From positions 2,232,001 to 2,296,000 of the forward strand of contig NZ_CP139368.1 in NCBI RefSeq assembly GCF_034120055.1: a DNA stretch of 64,000 nt, in the 5' to 3' direction. A program made the translations under genes and the position numbers. The notes under the pieces were generated by a model, which saw only the letters and a program-made list of their open reading frames with translations, was not told the origin of the DNA and searched no databases. Position 1 is the stretch's first letter. The number at the start of each line of letters is the position of its first letter. Below, one piece after another: positions 43,643 to 52,993 of the stretch. The DNA comes from Microbacterium rhizosphaerae (GTDB lineage: Bacteria > Actinomycetota > Actinomycetes > Actinomycetales > Microbacteriaceae).

Positions 43643-44823
43643 GAGGCGGTGGCGGCCTCCGCGTCCGCCCGCGCGAGCGCGCCGATGCGCTCGACGGCCT
43701 CGCGGAGCACGTCGGGCGCGCATCCGATGTTGACGCGCACGTGTCCGTTGCCCTCGGCGCCGAACATCGGTCCGAAGTGCAGCGCGACCTTTGCGTCGCG
43801 GAGGACCTTGACGGCGGGGTTGTCGCCCCAGCCGAGCGCGGTGAGGTCGACCCAGGCGAGGTAGCCGGCATCCGGGATGCGGTAGCGTGCGCCGGGCACG
43901 TGCTCGGCGAGGAGGTCACCGAGGAGGCGACGGTTCTGATCGAGAGTGACCAGCAGGCTGTCGAGCCACGCGTCGCTCTGCGGGTCGAAGGCCGCGACGC
44001 CGGCCAGCGCGCCGAACAGTCCCGTGCGCCACTCGACCTCATCGGGCAGGGCATCCACCATCGCGGTCGTTCGATCGGATGCCGTGACCATGAGGGCGCA
44101 CTTCAGCCCCGCGAGGTTGAACGCCTTGCTGGCGCTCGTGACGGTCAGTCCTACGCGTGCAGCGGCATCCGAGGCGGCCAGGAACGGTGTGAACACGACG
44201 CCGGGCTGAGTGAGGGGCGAGTGGATCTCGTCGCTGATGATGTGCGCGCCGTGGCGGTCGGCGATCTCGGCCAGGGCGGCGAGGCTCTCCTTGCTGTGCA
44301 CGGTCCCGGTGGGGTTGTGCGGGTTGCACAGGAGCATCGCCGTGGCGCCGGCCGCGAACGCGGCCTCGATGCCGGCGAGGTCGAGCTCCCAGTCGTCGTC
44401 GGTCTCGAGGAGCGGGACGCGTTCGACCTCGCAACCGGCCTCGGGCACGCCGTCGTAGAACGGCGGATACACCGGCGGTGTCACGATGACGCGGTCGCCC
44501 GGCGTCGTCACGAGGCGCAGGAGCTCGACGACGCCCATCATGACGTCGCAGGTCGTGCGGATGCGGTGCGGCTCGACGTCCCACCCGAACCGGCGCGCGG
44601 CGAAGCCGACGTAGGCCTCCCGGATCCCCGGCTCCGGCGGCGTGTAGCCCGTGTCGCCGAGCTCCACCGCACGCGCGAGGCGCGCGGTGATCGCGGGCGC
44701 GAGCGGGAAGTCCGTCTCGGCGACGAAGAGCGGCAGGACATCGGCCGGGTAGCGGCGCCACTTCGTGCTCGACCGTTGACGGAGCTCGTCGATGGGCAGG
44801 GCTTGAAGCGGCGCGGCAGTCAC
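43639..44823 (-). CDS. MalY/PatB-family PLP-dependent C-S lyase or aminotransferase
   Basis: A 394-residue fold-type I PLP enzyme. CNPHNPTGTV and SDEIHSPL contact the cofactor, and the Schiff-base Lys is in SASKAFNL. This pattern is typical of MalY/PatB cystathionine beta-lyases, which release homocysteine and pyruvate. Amino-acid aminotransferase activity is the alternative. It is co-translated with the MFS gene. The GTG start has TAGGCT 6 nt upstream. Confidence 0.9.
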   Translation of the reverse strand: MTAAPLQALPIDELRQRSSTKWRRYPADVLPLFVAETDFPLAPAITARLARAVELGDTGYTPPEPGIREAYVGFAARRFGWDVEPHRIRTTCDVMMGVVELLRLVTTPGDRVIVTPPVYPPFYDGVPEAGCEVERVPLLETDDDWELDLAGIEAAFAAGATAMLLCNPHNPTGTVHSKESLAALAEIADRHGAHIISDEIHSPLTQPGVVFTPFLAASDAAARVGLTVTSASKAFNLAGLKCALMVTASDRTTAMVDALPDEVEWRTGLFGALAGVAAFDPQSDAWLDSLLVTLDQNRRLLGDLLAEHVPGARYRIPDAGYLAWVDLTALGWGDNPAVKVLRDAKVALHFGPMFGAEGNGHVRVNIGCAPDVLREAVERIGALARADAEAATAS

Positions 44824-44829
44824 CTCTCG

Positions 44830-44835
44830 AGCCTA
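44830..44835 (-). promoter_or_regulatory. -10 hexamer, leaderless MalY-like gene
   Basis: TAGGCT, then CGAGAG (6 nt), then the GTG at 44823. CGAGAG is a poor ribosome site at that spacing. Confidence 0.6.
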
Positions 44836-44872
44836 CGGCCCCGACGCGCCGGGCGGCGGCCTCATGTGCCAC

Positions 44873-44904
44873 GGGCCGCGCTGCGGACTGTCAGCGCGCG
44901 GCCC
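44873..44904 (-). terminator. Imperfect hairpin at end of epimerase gene
   Basis: GGGCCGCGCTG pairs with CAGCGCGCGGCCC across an 8-nt loop with a 2-nt bulge, overlapping the stop codon. Confidence 0.4.
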
Positions 44905-45877
44905 GGGATGCCCGCACGTCGCGCAGTGCCAGCTCGACATCGTCGAAGCGGAACGAGAAGCCGGCCTCGAGCAGTCGTTCCGGGGCCACCCACGTGCTCT
45001 TGAGGACGAGTTCCGGCTCGGCTCGCAGCACCCACATCCCGGGCTCGAGGGCCAGCCGCGGAGCGGGCAGTCCGACGGGCATGCCGACCACGTGGCGCAG
45101 CGCAGCCATGAGCGCGCGATTCTCCACGGCTTCCGGTGCGACGACGTTGATCGGCCCCTCGATGCCCGGATCGTCACGGGCGAAACGGATGGCGCCGATG
45201 ACGTCGTCGATGTGGATCCAGCTGAAGCGCTGCCGGCCGCCGGAGCGATGCCACTCCGGCGCTCCGTCGCCGGTCGGGTCGGACCCGATCCCCCGGTAGC
45301 GACGGTGCGGGAACCACCAGCCGTCGTACTGCGGCCCGCCGAGCCCGAGCCGGGCCAGGCGGAACAGCAGCGCGGTCGCCGCGCCGTCGCCCAGCACGAC
45401 GCCGAGCCGCAGCGCGATCCGCCGCGTGCCGGGCAGGTCACCGGCGAAGAACTCGCGCTCCCACTCGCGGGCGACATCCACGGTGAACCCCTCGCCGATC
45501 TCGCCGGCGGCCTCGGTCTGCGCGCGGTCGAGCGCTGAGCGGTAGATCGTCGCCGTGCTCGCGTTGAACCACACGGATGGCGGCGCAGCCGCGTGCTCCA
45601 CCGCCACACGCAGCGCGCGCGTGGTCTCGACGCGCGAGCGCAGGATCTCGTCGCGGTTCGCATCCGTGAATCGGCAGCTGATGCTCCGGCCGGCGAGGTT
45701 CACCAGCAGGTCGGCGCCGTCGACGGCCCTGCGGACGGAATCCGGATCATCCCATCGAGCGTCAGGTCCGCTGCGGCCGATGCTGCGGATGGCATATCCC
45801 TCATCGACCAGAGCGCGCCGCAGAGCGGTGCCGATGAACCCGCTTGCTCCCGCGAGGGCGGCGATCGGACGCGTCAC
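44891..45877 (-). CDS. TIGR01777-type NAD-dependent epimerase/dehydratase
   Basis: A 328-residue extended SDR. The Rossmann motif is AGASGFIGTAL; NLAGRSISCRF and SWIHIDDVIGAIRF are typical of the TIGR01777/SDR39U1 family. Function is unknown; some members are linked to cell division. It follows sufT by 13 bp on the same strand, so it may share the suf transcript. The start is GTG at 45877. Confidence 0.88.
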   Translation of the reverse strand: MTRPIAALAGASGFIGTALRRALVDEGYAIRSIGRSGPDARWDDPDSVRRAVDGADLLVNLAGRSISCRFTDANRDEILRSRVETTRALRVAVEHAAAPPSVWFNASTATIYRSALDRAQTEAAGEIGEGFTVDVAREWEREFFAGDLPGTRRIALRLGVVLGDGAATALLFRLARLGLGGPQYDGWWFPHRRYRGIGSDPTGDGAPEWHRSGGRQRFSWIHIDDVIGAIRFARDDPGIEGPINVVAPEAVENRALMAALRHVVGMPVGLPAPRLALEPGMWVLRAEPELVLKSTWVAPERLLEAGFSFRFDDVELALRDVRASRAAR

Positions 45878-45890
45878 TGTGTGGCGGGCC

Positions 45891-46220
45891 TCAGATCGCG
45901 AAGCCGAGCGCGCGCATCATGTCGCGCCCGTCGTCGGTGATCCGCTCGGGGCCCCACGGCGGCATCCACACCCAGTTGATGCGGAACTGCTCGACGATTC
46001 CGTCCAGAGCCTGTGCCGTCTGCTCCTCGAGCACGTCGGTGAGCGGGCAACCGGCGGACGTCAGCGTCATGTGGATGACGAGGGCGTCGTTCTCGTCATC
46101 CCACGCCAGGTCGTAGATGAGACCGAGGTCGACGACATTGATCCCGAGCTCGGGATCCATGACATCCTTGAGTGCCTCGGTGACCTCGTCGAACTTCTCC
46201 GGGCTGAGAGTCGCGGTCAT
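45891..46220 (-). CDS. sufT: MIP18-family Fe-S assembly factor (SufT-like)
   Basis: A 109-residue DUF59 protein. VMDPELGINVVDLGLIY and the conserved Cys in SAGCPLTD identify the family, which helps deliver Fe-S clusters to targets. It follows sufC. Its promoter-like TAGAGT overlaps the sufC TAG stop and ends 6 nt before its ATG, so it may also be transcribed without sufC. Confidence 0.93.
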   Translation of the reverse strand: MTATLSPEKFDEVTEALKDVMDPELGINVVDLGLIYDLAWDDENDALVIHMTLTSAGCPLTDVLEEQTAQALDGIVEQFRINWVWMPPWGPERITDDGRDMMRALGFAI

Positions 46221-46226
46221 ATGACG

Positions 46227-46232
46227 ACTCTA
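46227..46232 (-). promoter_or_regulatory. -10 hexamer, leaderless sufT
   Basis: TAGAGT, beginning with the sufC TAG stop. The ATG at 46220 follows after 6 nt. Confidence 0.55.
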
Positions 46233-47009
46233 CGCCTCCACGTCCAGCGCGGGCTCGGACGAGCCGACGAAGCGGTCGTAGCCCTCGTCCTCGAGACGGT
46301 CGGCCAGCTCCGGGCCGCCCTCCTCGACGATGCGCCCGCCGACCATGACGTGCACGAAGTCGGGGTGGATGTAGCGCAGGATGCGGGTGTAGTGCGTGAT
46401 CAGCAGCACGCCGAGGTTCGTCTCGCCCTTGGCGCGGTTGACACCCTCGGACACGATCTTGAGCGCGTCGACGTCGAGACCGGAGTCGGTCTCGTCCAGC
46501 ACGGCGAGCTTGGGCTTGAGCAGCTCCAGCTGGAGGATCTCGTGGCGCTTCTTCTCGCCGCCCGAGAAGCCCTCGTTCACGTTGCGCTGTGCGAACTTCG
46601 GGTCCATGCGCAGGTCCTTCATGGCCTGCTTGACATCCTTGGTCCACGTGCGGATGGACGGAGCCTCGCCGTCGACGGCGGTCTTCGCCGTGCGCAGGAA
46701 GTTCGTCACCGTCACGCCCGGGATCTCGACCGGGTACTGCATGGCGAGGAAGAGCCCTGCCCGCGCTCGTTCGTCGACCGTCATCGACAGGACGTCCTCA
46801 CCGTCGAGCGTGATCGAGCCGCTCGACACGGTGTACTTCGGGTGGCCGGCGATCGTGTACGCCAGCGTGGACTTTCCGGAGCCGTTGGGGCCCATGATCG
46901 CGTGGGTCTCGCCCGTGCGGATCGTGAGCGTGACGCCGGTGAGGATGGGCGTCGTGCCGGCATCGGTCTCGACCGTCACATGCAGGTCGCGGATCTCGAG
47001 GACAGACAT
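46230..47009 (-). CDS. sufC: Fe-S cluster assembly ATPase SufC
   Basis: A 259-residue ABC ATPase. Walker A is GPNGSGKST, the SufC-type signature is FSGGEKKRHE, and Walker B is VLDETDSGLD. It binds SufB and SufD and drives scaffold rearrangement. AAGGAAAA precedes the ATG. It is separated from the Rieske gene by 38 bp. Confidence 0.97.
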   Translation of the reverse strand: MSVLEIRDLHVTVETDAGTTPILTGVTLTIRTGETHAIMGPNGSGKSTLAYTIAGHPKYTVSSGSITLDGEDVLSMTVDERARAGLFLAMQYPVEIPGVTVTNFLRTAKTAVDGEAPSIRTWTKDVKQAMKDLRMDPKFAQRNVNEGFSGGEKKRHEILQLELLKPKLAVLDETDSGLDVDALKIVSEGVNRAKGETNLGVLLITHYTRILRYIHPDFVHVMVGGRIVEEGGPELADRLEDEGYDRFVGSSEPALDVEA

Positions 47010-47047
47010 TGTTTTCCTTCGTGAGTTCTGGTTGCGGACGCGACGGC

Positions 47048-47377
47048 TCAGGAGGCCGGCTTGGTCACGCTGGGGTCGATGAGCACGTCGTCGCCGTCGA
47101 GCTGGACGGCGTAGACCGGGACGGGCTCGTACGCGGGGAGGTTGAGCGGGCGGCCGCTGCGGAGGGAGAACGCCGAACCGTGCGCCCAGCACTCGATGGT
47201 GTCGCCCTCGACGAAGCCCTCGGCGAGCGAGATGTCGCCGTGCGTGCAGGTGTCGCCGATGGCGTGCACCTCGCCGGCCGAGTCGAGCACGACCGCGATC
47301 GGCACGCCGTCCACGACGACACGCCGGGCGGAGTCCGGCTCGAGCTCGCTCAGCGAGCACACACGGGTCGCGCTCAT
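47048..47377 (-). CDS. Rieske-type [2Fe-2S] ferredoxin in suf operon
   Basis: A 109-residue protein with the Rieske ligands Cys44-x-His46 (CTHGD) and Cys63-x2-His66 (CWAHGS). It resembles the ferredoxin of non-heme oxygenases but sits between sufD and sufC, with its ATG overlapping the preceding gene's stop side (47374-47377). It may feed electrons into cluster assembly; that role is inferred from location alone. Confidence 0.92.
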   Translation of the reverse strand: MSATRVCSLSELEPDSARRVVVDGVPIAVVLDSAGEVHAIGDTCTHGDISLAEGFVEGDTIECWAHGSAFSLRSGRPLNLPAYEPVPVYAVQLDGDDVLIDPSVTKPAS

Positions 47378-48540
47378 GCGGACTCCCCCTTCATGACGGA
47401 TGCGGGTGCGGCGATGCCCTGGGCGAGCTCGCGCTCGATCAGCTCGGTGAGCTCCTCCTCCAGTGCCGGGACGCCGATGCGCTGGACGATCTCGGTGAGG
47501 AAGCCGAGGACGACCAGGCGCCGGGCCTCGGGCTCGGGGATGCCGCGGGCCTGCAGGTAGAACAGCTGCTCGTCGTCGAACCGGCCCGTGGCGCTGGCGT
47601 GACCGGCACCACGGATGTCGCCCGTCTCGATCTCGAGGTTCGGGATCGACTCGGCCCGGGCACCATCGGTGAGGACCAGGTTGCGGTTGGCCTCGTAGGA
47701 GTCCGTGCCGACCGCTTCCGGGCCGATCAGGACGTCGCCGATCCACACGCTGCGCGCGCCGGCGCCCTGCAGGGCGCCCTTGTACAGCACGTCGCCCGTG
47801 GTCTCCGCGCCCTTGTGGTACAGGTAGACCTGGCTCTCGAGGTGCTGGCCGGCGTCGGAGTAGCTCATGCCGTACATCTCGGCTCGTGCGCCGGTGCCGG
47901 CCAGCTCGATGCTCGGGTTCACCCGCACGACGGCGCCGCCGAAGCTGACGACGACGTGGCGGAGGGTCGCATCCTTGTCGACGCGGGCCTGGTGGGATGC
48001 GGCGTGCACGCTGCCGCCGTTCCACTCCTGGACCGTGACGAGCTCGAGGTGCGCTCCGTCGCCCACGATGATCTCGACGTTCTGCGCGAACGACGTGCTG
48101 CCCCGGTGACGCAGGACGACGGTGGAGTGCGAGTTCGGCCGGGCCTCGATCACGAGATGGGCATGCGCCACTCCCCCGCGACCGGTGACCTCGATGAAGA
48201 CGGGCTCGTCCCGTTCACCCTCCAGGACGACGTGGTCGGCCCGGTCGGCACGCACCCAGGCGATCGCCGACGGGAGGTCCTCGGGACGGAAGACCTCGCC
48301 GCGCGGGGCCTCGCCGATGCGCAGCGCGGATGCCGCGGCATCGGTCACCGTCACGTCGAGGTCGCCCGCCACGGCATCCACGTCGAACAGGGGCGCGAGG
48401 GCGTCGAGCGGCGTGTGACGCCAGTTGACCTCCCGGCCCGTGGGGCGCGCGAAGTCCGCGGGATCGAACGAGTGCGGCCGTTCCGAGCGGGTCTGAACCG
48501 GAATGAAGGCAGGCTCGGTCTCGGTGTAGGTCGTCGTCAT
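47374..48540 (-). CDS. sufD: Fe-S cluster assembly scaffold subunit SufD
   Basis: A 388-residue SufB/D-family protein. The C-terminal part has LEIETGDIRGAGHASATGRFDDEQLFYLQARG, where the His of GAGH is the SufD residue important for iron entry. It forms the SufBC2D scaffold. It lies 2 bp after sufB and overlaps the Rieske gene by 4 bp. Confidence 0.96.
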   Translation of the reverse strand: MTTTYTETEPAFIPVQTRSERPHSFDPADFARPTGREVNWRHTPLDALAPLFDVDAVAGDLDVTVTDAAASALRIGEAPRGEVFRPEDLPSAIAWVRADRADHVVLEGERDEPVFIEVTGRGGVAHAHLVIEARPNSHSTVVLRHRGSTSFAQNVEIIVGDGAHLELVTVQEWNGGSVHAASHQARVDKDATLRHVVVSFGGAVVRVNPSIELAGTGARAEMYGMSYSDAGQHLESQVYLYHKGAETTGDVLYKGALQGAGARSVWIGDVLIGPEAVGTDSYEANRNLVLTDGARAESIPNLEIETGDIRGAGHASATGRFDDEQLFYLQARGIPEPEARRLVVLGFLTEIVQRIGVPALEEELTELIERELAQGIAAPASVMKGESA

Positions 48541-48542
48541 GC

Positions 48543-49961
48543 TCAGCCGACCGATCCTTCCATGCCCATCTCGATGAGCTTGTTGAGCTCGAGGGCGTAC
48601 TCCATGGGCAGTTCGCGGGCGATCGGCTCGATGAAGCCGCGGACGATCATGGCCATTGCCTCGTCCTCGGGCAGGCCGCGGGACTGCAGATAGAACAGCT
48701 GCTCCTCGCTGACCTTCGAGACGGTCGCCTCGTGGCCGAGCTGGACGTCGTCCACGCGGATGTCGATCGCGGGGTAGGTGTCCGAGCGCGAGATCGTGTC
48801 GACCAGCAGCGCGTCGCAGCGGACCGTGTTGGCCGCGTGGTGGGCGTTCGGGTCGACCCGCACCTCGCCGCGGTAGCCGGCGCGGCCACCGCCGCGGGCG
48901 ATCGACTTGGAGACGATCGACGACTGCGTGTACGGCGCCATGTGGATCATCTTCGCGCCGGCGTCCTGGTGCTGACCGGGGCCGGCGAAGGCGACGGACA
49001 GGGTCTCGCCCTTCGCGTGCGCGCCCATGAGGTAGATCGACGGGTACTTCATCGTGACCTTGGACCCGATGTTGCCGTCGATCCACTCCATCGTCGCGCC
49101 CTCGTGCGCGATCGCGCGCTTGGTGACGAGGTTGTAGACGTTGTTCGACCAGTTCTGGATCGTCGTGTAGCGCACGCGGGCGTTCTTCTTCACGATGATC
49201 TCGACCACCGCGGAGTGCAGCGAGTCGCTCTTGTAGATCGGGGCGGTGCAGCCCTCGATGTAGTGGATGTAGGAGTCCTCGTCCGCGATGATCAGCGTCC
49301 GCTCGAACTGGCCCATGTTCTCCGTGTTGATGCGGAAGTAGGCCTGCAGCGGGATCTCGACGTGCACGCCCTTGGGGACGTACACGAACGAACCGCCCGA
49401 CCAGACGGCCGTGTTCAGCGCGGCGAACTTGTTGTCGCCCGCCGGGATGACCGTGCCGAAGTACTCCTCGAAGAACTCGGGGTGCTCGCGCAGCGCGGTG
49501 TCGGTGTCCATGAAGATGACGCCCTTGGCCTCCAGGTCCTCGCGGATCTGGTGGTAGACGACCTCGGACTCGTACTGCGCGGCGACTCCGGCGACCAGGC
49601 GCTGGCGCTCCGCTTCGGGGATGCCGAGGCGCTCGTAGGTGTTGCGGATCTCCTCGGGGAGGTCCTCCCACGACTGCGCCTGCTTCTCGGTCGAGCGCAC
49701 GAAGTACTTGATGTTGTCGAAGTCGATCTCGCTGAGGTCTGCGCCCCAGGTCGGCATCGGCTTGCGACCGAACAGCTGCAGGCCCTTGAGCCGGTTCTTG
49801 AGCATCCACTCCGGCTCGTTCTTCAAGCCCGAGATGTCGCGGACGACCTTCTCGTTGAGGCCTCGCTTGGCGCTCGCCCCGGCGGAATCGGCATCGTGCC
49901 AGCCGAACTCGTACACCCCCAGCCCGTCGAGCTCGGGCCGATCGATCAGCACATCCGACAT
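48543..49961 (-). CDS. sufB: Fe-S cluster assembly scaffold subunit SufB
   Basis: A 472-residue scaffold protein. [20 protein letters not shown] with its Cys, [13 protein letters not shown] and the C-terminal [17 protein letters not shown] are characteristic. It is the subunit on which clusters form. AAGGAGAG precedes the ATG. It is the first gene of the suf operon, divergent from ctaA, with no sufR repressor gene in between. Confidence 0.97.
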   Translation of the reverse strand: MSDVLIDRPELDGLGVYEFGWHDADSAGASAKRGLNEKVVRDISGLKNEPEWMLKNRLKGLQLFGRKPMPTWGADLSEIDFDNIKYFVRSTEKQAQSWEDLPEEIRNTYERLGIPEAERQRLVAGVAAQYESEVVYHQIREDLEAKGVIFMDTDTALREHPEFFEEYFGTVIPAGDNKFAALNTAVWSGGSFVYVPKGVHVEIPLQAYFRINTENMGQFERTLIIADEDSYIHYIEGCTAPIYKSDSLHSAVVEIIVKKNARVRYTTIQNWSNNVYNLVTKRAIAHEGATMEWIDGNIGSKVTMKYPSIYLMGAHAKGETLSVAFAGPGQHQDAGAKMIHMAPYTQSSIVSKSIARGGGRAGYRGEVRVDPNAHHAANTVRCDALLVDTISRSDTYPAIDIRVDDVQLGHEATVSKVSEEQLFYLQSRGLPEDEAMAMIVRGFIEPIARELPMEYALELNKLIEMGMEGSVG

Positions 49962-50084
49962 GACGTCACTCTCCTTCAGCCTGCAACGGTGTCATCCGTC
50001 CCGGCTTTCCATCGCCCTGCGCGGAGTCACGGAGGGGAAAAGCCGCTCTGCGGGCCTGATCAGTAGCCGCGCGAACTGCGCGCC

Positions 50085-50144
50085 TACACTGTCAGTGGTG
50101 CGTGCGCTGGCGCGCCGCATCCCTACCCAACGATTCTATAGGCT
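50085..50144. promoter_or_regulatory. Divergent sufB/ctaA promoter region
   Basis: For ctaA, two -10 candidates are TACACT (50085-50090) and TAGGCT (50139-50144). For sufB, TAGAAT is read on the minus strand (50139-50134). A 5-bp inverted repeat CACTG-T-CAGTG overlaps TACACT at 50087-50097 and may be an operator. Confidence 0.4.
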
Positions 50145-50203
50145 CCGCCGTGCCCTCGGTCGGCACATGACCGCCCGCCCGGAGCCTCCCAGGAGGCGAG
50201 ACC

Positions 50204-51178
50204 ATGTCCGCGACCCGCGCAACCGGCGATCGACAGGGAGTGCGGCGGCGGTTCGTCGCCTGGCTGCCCGACACGGTCGACCGTCGGGTGCGCGTGTTCG
50301 CGTGGCTGTCGTTCCTCGCCGAGACGATCATCGTCGGCACCGGCGGCGCGGTGCGGCTCACCGACTCGGGCCTCGGCTGCGGCTGGCCGCTGTGCACGCC
50401 CGAGTCGCTCGCTCCGACGCCGGCGATGGGCATCCACTCGTTCATCGAATTCGGAAACCGCATGATGAGCGGCGTCGTCGGGATCGTCGCGCTGATCGTG
50501 CTGATCCTCGTGTGGCGGATGCGTCGCACGCGTCGCGACCTGTGGTGGCTGGCGCTCGTCGTCGTCCTCGGAGTCCTGCTGCAGGCCATCGTCGGCGGTG
50601 TCACGGTGCGGACGGAGCTCAACGCGGGCATCGTGTCCTTCCACTACGTGGCCTCGGTCGTCCTGGTGTGCGTGACGGCGGCGTTCCTCGTGCGCATGAA
50701 CGTGGCTGCGGGTCCGCGCGAGCGTGCCGTTCCGCGGTGGTTCGCGATCCTGACGCACATCACCTCGTTCGTCCTGGCCCTCACGCTGCTGTTCGGCGTA
50801 CTCACCACCGCCAACGGTCCGCACTCGGGCGATCCCAACGTCATCCGGCACGGGTTCGACGCGACTCTCCTCGCCCATGTGCACTCCTGGCCGGGGTACA
50901 CGCTGTTCGCGCTCAGCCTCGTGCTGCTCGTCACGGCGATGATGCAGCACCTGCCGATCCGTCGGTGGCTCATGGTGCTCGTGGCGCTCGAGATCGTCCA
51001 GATCGGCGTCGGCGTGCTGCAGGCGCGCACCGAGCTCCCGCCGCTGCTGGTCGGCATCCACATGATCATCGCGGCACTGACGGCCGCGACGATGACGGCC
51101 GTGGTGCTGAATCTCAAGCGGCCCGCGACCGCCGCGGACTCCCCCGTGCCCGCCGCTTCGACGTCGGTCACCGCCTGA
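50204..51178 (+). CDS. ctaA: Heme A synthase CtaA (COX15)
   Basis: A 324-residue protein with eight helices. It has four heme-ligand His positions (GIHSFIEFGNR, FHYVAS, HVHSWPG, GIHMII) and the extracellular Cys pair C59/C64 in CGWPLC. It oxidises heme O to heme A. The product of ctaB, 3.3 kb away, is its substrate. AGGAGG lies upstream of the ATG. Confidence 0.96.
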   Translation: MSATRATGDRQGVRRRFVAWLPDTVDRRVRVFAWLSFLAETIIVGTGGAVRLTDSGLGCGWPLCTPESLAPTPAMGIHSFIEFGNRMMSGVVGIVALIVLILVWRMRRTRRDLWWLALVVVLGVLLQAIVGGVTVRTELNAGIVSFHYVASVVLVCVTAAFLVRMNVAAGPRERAVPRWFAILTHITSFVLALTLLFGVLTTANGPHSGDPNVIRHGFDATLLAHVHSWPGYTLFALSLVLLVTAMMQHLPIRRWLMVLVALEIVQIGVGVLQARTELPPLLVGIHMIIAALTAATMTAVVLNLKRPATAADSPVPAASTSVTA

Positions 51179-51299
51179 CATTCATCGGAAGTTCATCGGC
51201 GCTCCATGGAGCGCGCCGAGTGCATTGACGGCAGACTGGGTGTCGCGCGGCGATCGCCGCGGCATCCCCACGCCCCTCACCCCTTCCCAGGAGACACGC

Positions 51300-51740
51300 A
51301 TGCCCACCCGCCCCAGCCTCGCCCGCAGCATCCCGTTCTGGATCCTGTTCCTCGGATCGCTCCTGAGCGCTGCGCTCGGCGTGCTCCTGGTCGTGAGCAA
51401 GATCTCGGGGATGGCGTCCGACATCAAGTCGCAGTCGGCCACCGCCGCCATCACGGTCTACACGGGCCAGTCGTGGGTCGTTCTCGGCGCCGCCCTCGTG
51501 GGCGCGGGCCTCATCGGCCTCATCGTCGCCCTCCTCCTCGGCGTGCTCGTGAGCCTCGTCCCCGCGCCCGCGGTGGCGACGGTCGTCCCGGCCGAGGACG
51601 CCGCCGCGGTCTCCGACGAGGCCCCCTCCGCCCTCGTCGGCGACGCCTCCGTCATTCCGGCCGAGCCGCCCGTGGAGGTCGAGGCCGCTGCGGCACCCGT
51701 GGACGAGACGCCGTCCGTGGAGTCGGGCGCCCAGCGCTGA
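51300..51740 (+). CDS. Small membrane protein of unknown function
   Basis: A 146-residue protein with two transmembrane helices (about 11-31 and 54-80) and an acidic Ala/Val/Glu/Pro tail of about 60 residues. It resembles the layout of other small actinobacterial membrane proteins but I recognise no family. CAGGAGA lies 6 nt before the ATG. It is 121 bp downstream of ctaA on the same strand. Confidence 0.75.
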   Translation: MPTRPSLARSIPFWILFLGSLLSAALGVLLVVSKISGMASDIKSQSATAAITVYTGQSWVVLGAALVGAGLIGLIVALLLGVLVSLVPAPAVATVVPAEDAAAVSDEAPSALVGDASVIPAEPPVEVEAAAAPVDETPSVESGAQR

Positions 51741-51765
51741 TCCGTCCGAGGGCGCGGTCGGGGGT

Positions 51766-52986
51766 TCAGGCCCGCGACCGCGCCGTCGTCGTCTGGGCCT
51801 CCAGGCGGGCCCTCTCCGCGGCGCTTCCCGTCAGCGCCGCCGCCTCGGCGTAGGCATCCGCGGCCTCCGACCATCGGCCCAGGTCCGCGAGGAACGCCGC
51901 GCGTGCCGCCGGCAGATACGCGTAGTGCGCGAGAGCCGGATCATCCGCCACCGCATCCACAGCCGCGAGCCCGGCATGCGGCCCGTCGCGCATACCCAGA
52001 GCCACTGCGCGGTTGAGCTCGACGACGGGGCTCGGCCACGCGGCAGCGAGGATGCCGTACAGCTCCACGATCCGGTCCCAGTTCGTGTCGGCCCACGTCG
52101 GGGCCTGCGCATGCACCGCGGCGATGGCGGCCGAGATGGCGAAGCGGTCGACCGGACCCGATGCCGCGATGTCGAGCAGCGCGAGCCCGTCCTCGATCCG
52201 GCTCCGATCCCAGCGTGAGCGATCCTGGTCGGGCAGCAGCTGGTCGCGCGTCTGCCTGCGCGCGTCGGTGAGCAGCATGAGCGCGAGCAGTCCCGCGACG
52301 GTGCGGTCCCGCGGCAGCAGGCCGTGCAGCATCCGCGTCAGGGCGACCGTCGCATCCACGAGCTCGGCGTGCACGACGTCGTCGCCCGAGGGCGGCGCGT
52401 GCCCGACGGTGAACGCCAGGTGCAGGACATCGCACACGGCGACGACCCGGCCGGGCAGCTCGCGCGGGTCGGGCACCCGGAACGGGATGCGCGACACCGC
52501 GATCTTGCGCTTGGCCCGCGTCAGCCGCGCTGCCATCGTCGTTTCCGTCACGAGGAAAGCTGCGGCGATGTCGCCGGTCGGGATGCCGCAGACCAGCCGC
52601 AGCGTCAACGCGACCTGCGCCTCCCGTGCGAGGGCGGGGTGGCAGCACGTGAAGATGAGGCGCAGACGATCGTCCGAACGCCACGGGTCATGCTCGTGCG
52701 CGACCTCGTCGCGCACGAGCAGCGGCAGCCTTCGTGCGAGGGCCGCCTGACGTCTGAGCACATCGCGCGCGTGGTTGGCGGCCACCGTCGTCAGCCACGC
52801 GCCCGGGCGGTCGGGGATGCCGCGTCCCGGCCACACCTCGACCGCCCGCGCGAACGCCTCCTGTGCGCTCTCCTCCGCCAGATCGAGGTCGCCGGTGAGC
52901 GCGGCGGTCGCGGCGACCACCGCCGACCACTCGCCGCGGTGCGCCTCGGTCAGCGCAGCCGAGACAGGCCGGGACGCGGCATCCAT
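51766..52986 (-). CDS. ECF42-type RNA polymerase sigma factor with TPR-like tail
   Basis: A 406-residue sigma factor. Region 2 covers about residues 12-80 (EESAQEAFARAVEVWP, WLTTVAANHARD) and region 4 about 110-165 (IPTGDIAAAFLVTETTMAARLTRAKRK). The remaining 240 residues form a helical TPR-like extension (YAYLPAARAAFLADLGRWSEAADAYAEA). Together with the adjacent DGPF protein this is the layout of group ECF42, which has no classical anti-sigma factor. The start follows the DGPF gene by 7 bp. Confidence 0.92.
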   Translation of the reverse strand: MDAASRPVSAALTEAHRGEWSAVVAATAALTGDLDLAEESAQEAFARAVEVWPGRGIPDRPGAWLTTVAANHARDVLRRQAALARRLPLLVRDEVAHEHDPWRSDDRLRLIFTCCHPALAREAQVALTLRLVCGIPTGDIAAAFLVTETTMAARLTRAKRKIAVSRIPFRVPDPRELPGRVVAVCDVLHLAFTVGHAPPSGDDVVHAELVDATVALTRMLHGLLPRDRTVAGLLALMLLTDARRQTRDQLLPDQDRSRWDRSRIEDGLALLDIAASGPVDRFAISAAIAAVHAQAPTWADTNWDRIVELYGILAAAWPSPVVELNRAVALGMRDGPHAGLAAVDAVADDPALAHYAYLPAARAAFLADLGRWSEAADAYAEAAALTGSAAERARLEAQTTTARSRA

Positions 52987-52993
52987 CTGCCAC

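Noticed and set aside
43639..44823. The PLP enzyme as the missing cysteine desulfurase of the suf operon
   Set aside because: Its motifs are of the MalY/PatB aminotransferase class I/II type and not SufS/class V, and it is separated from suf by the epimerase gene.
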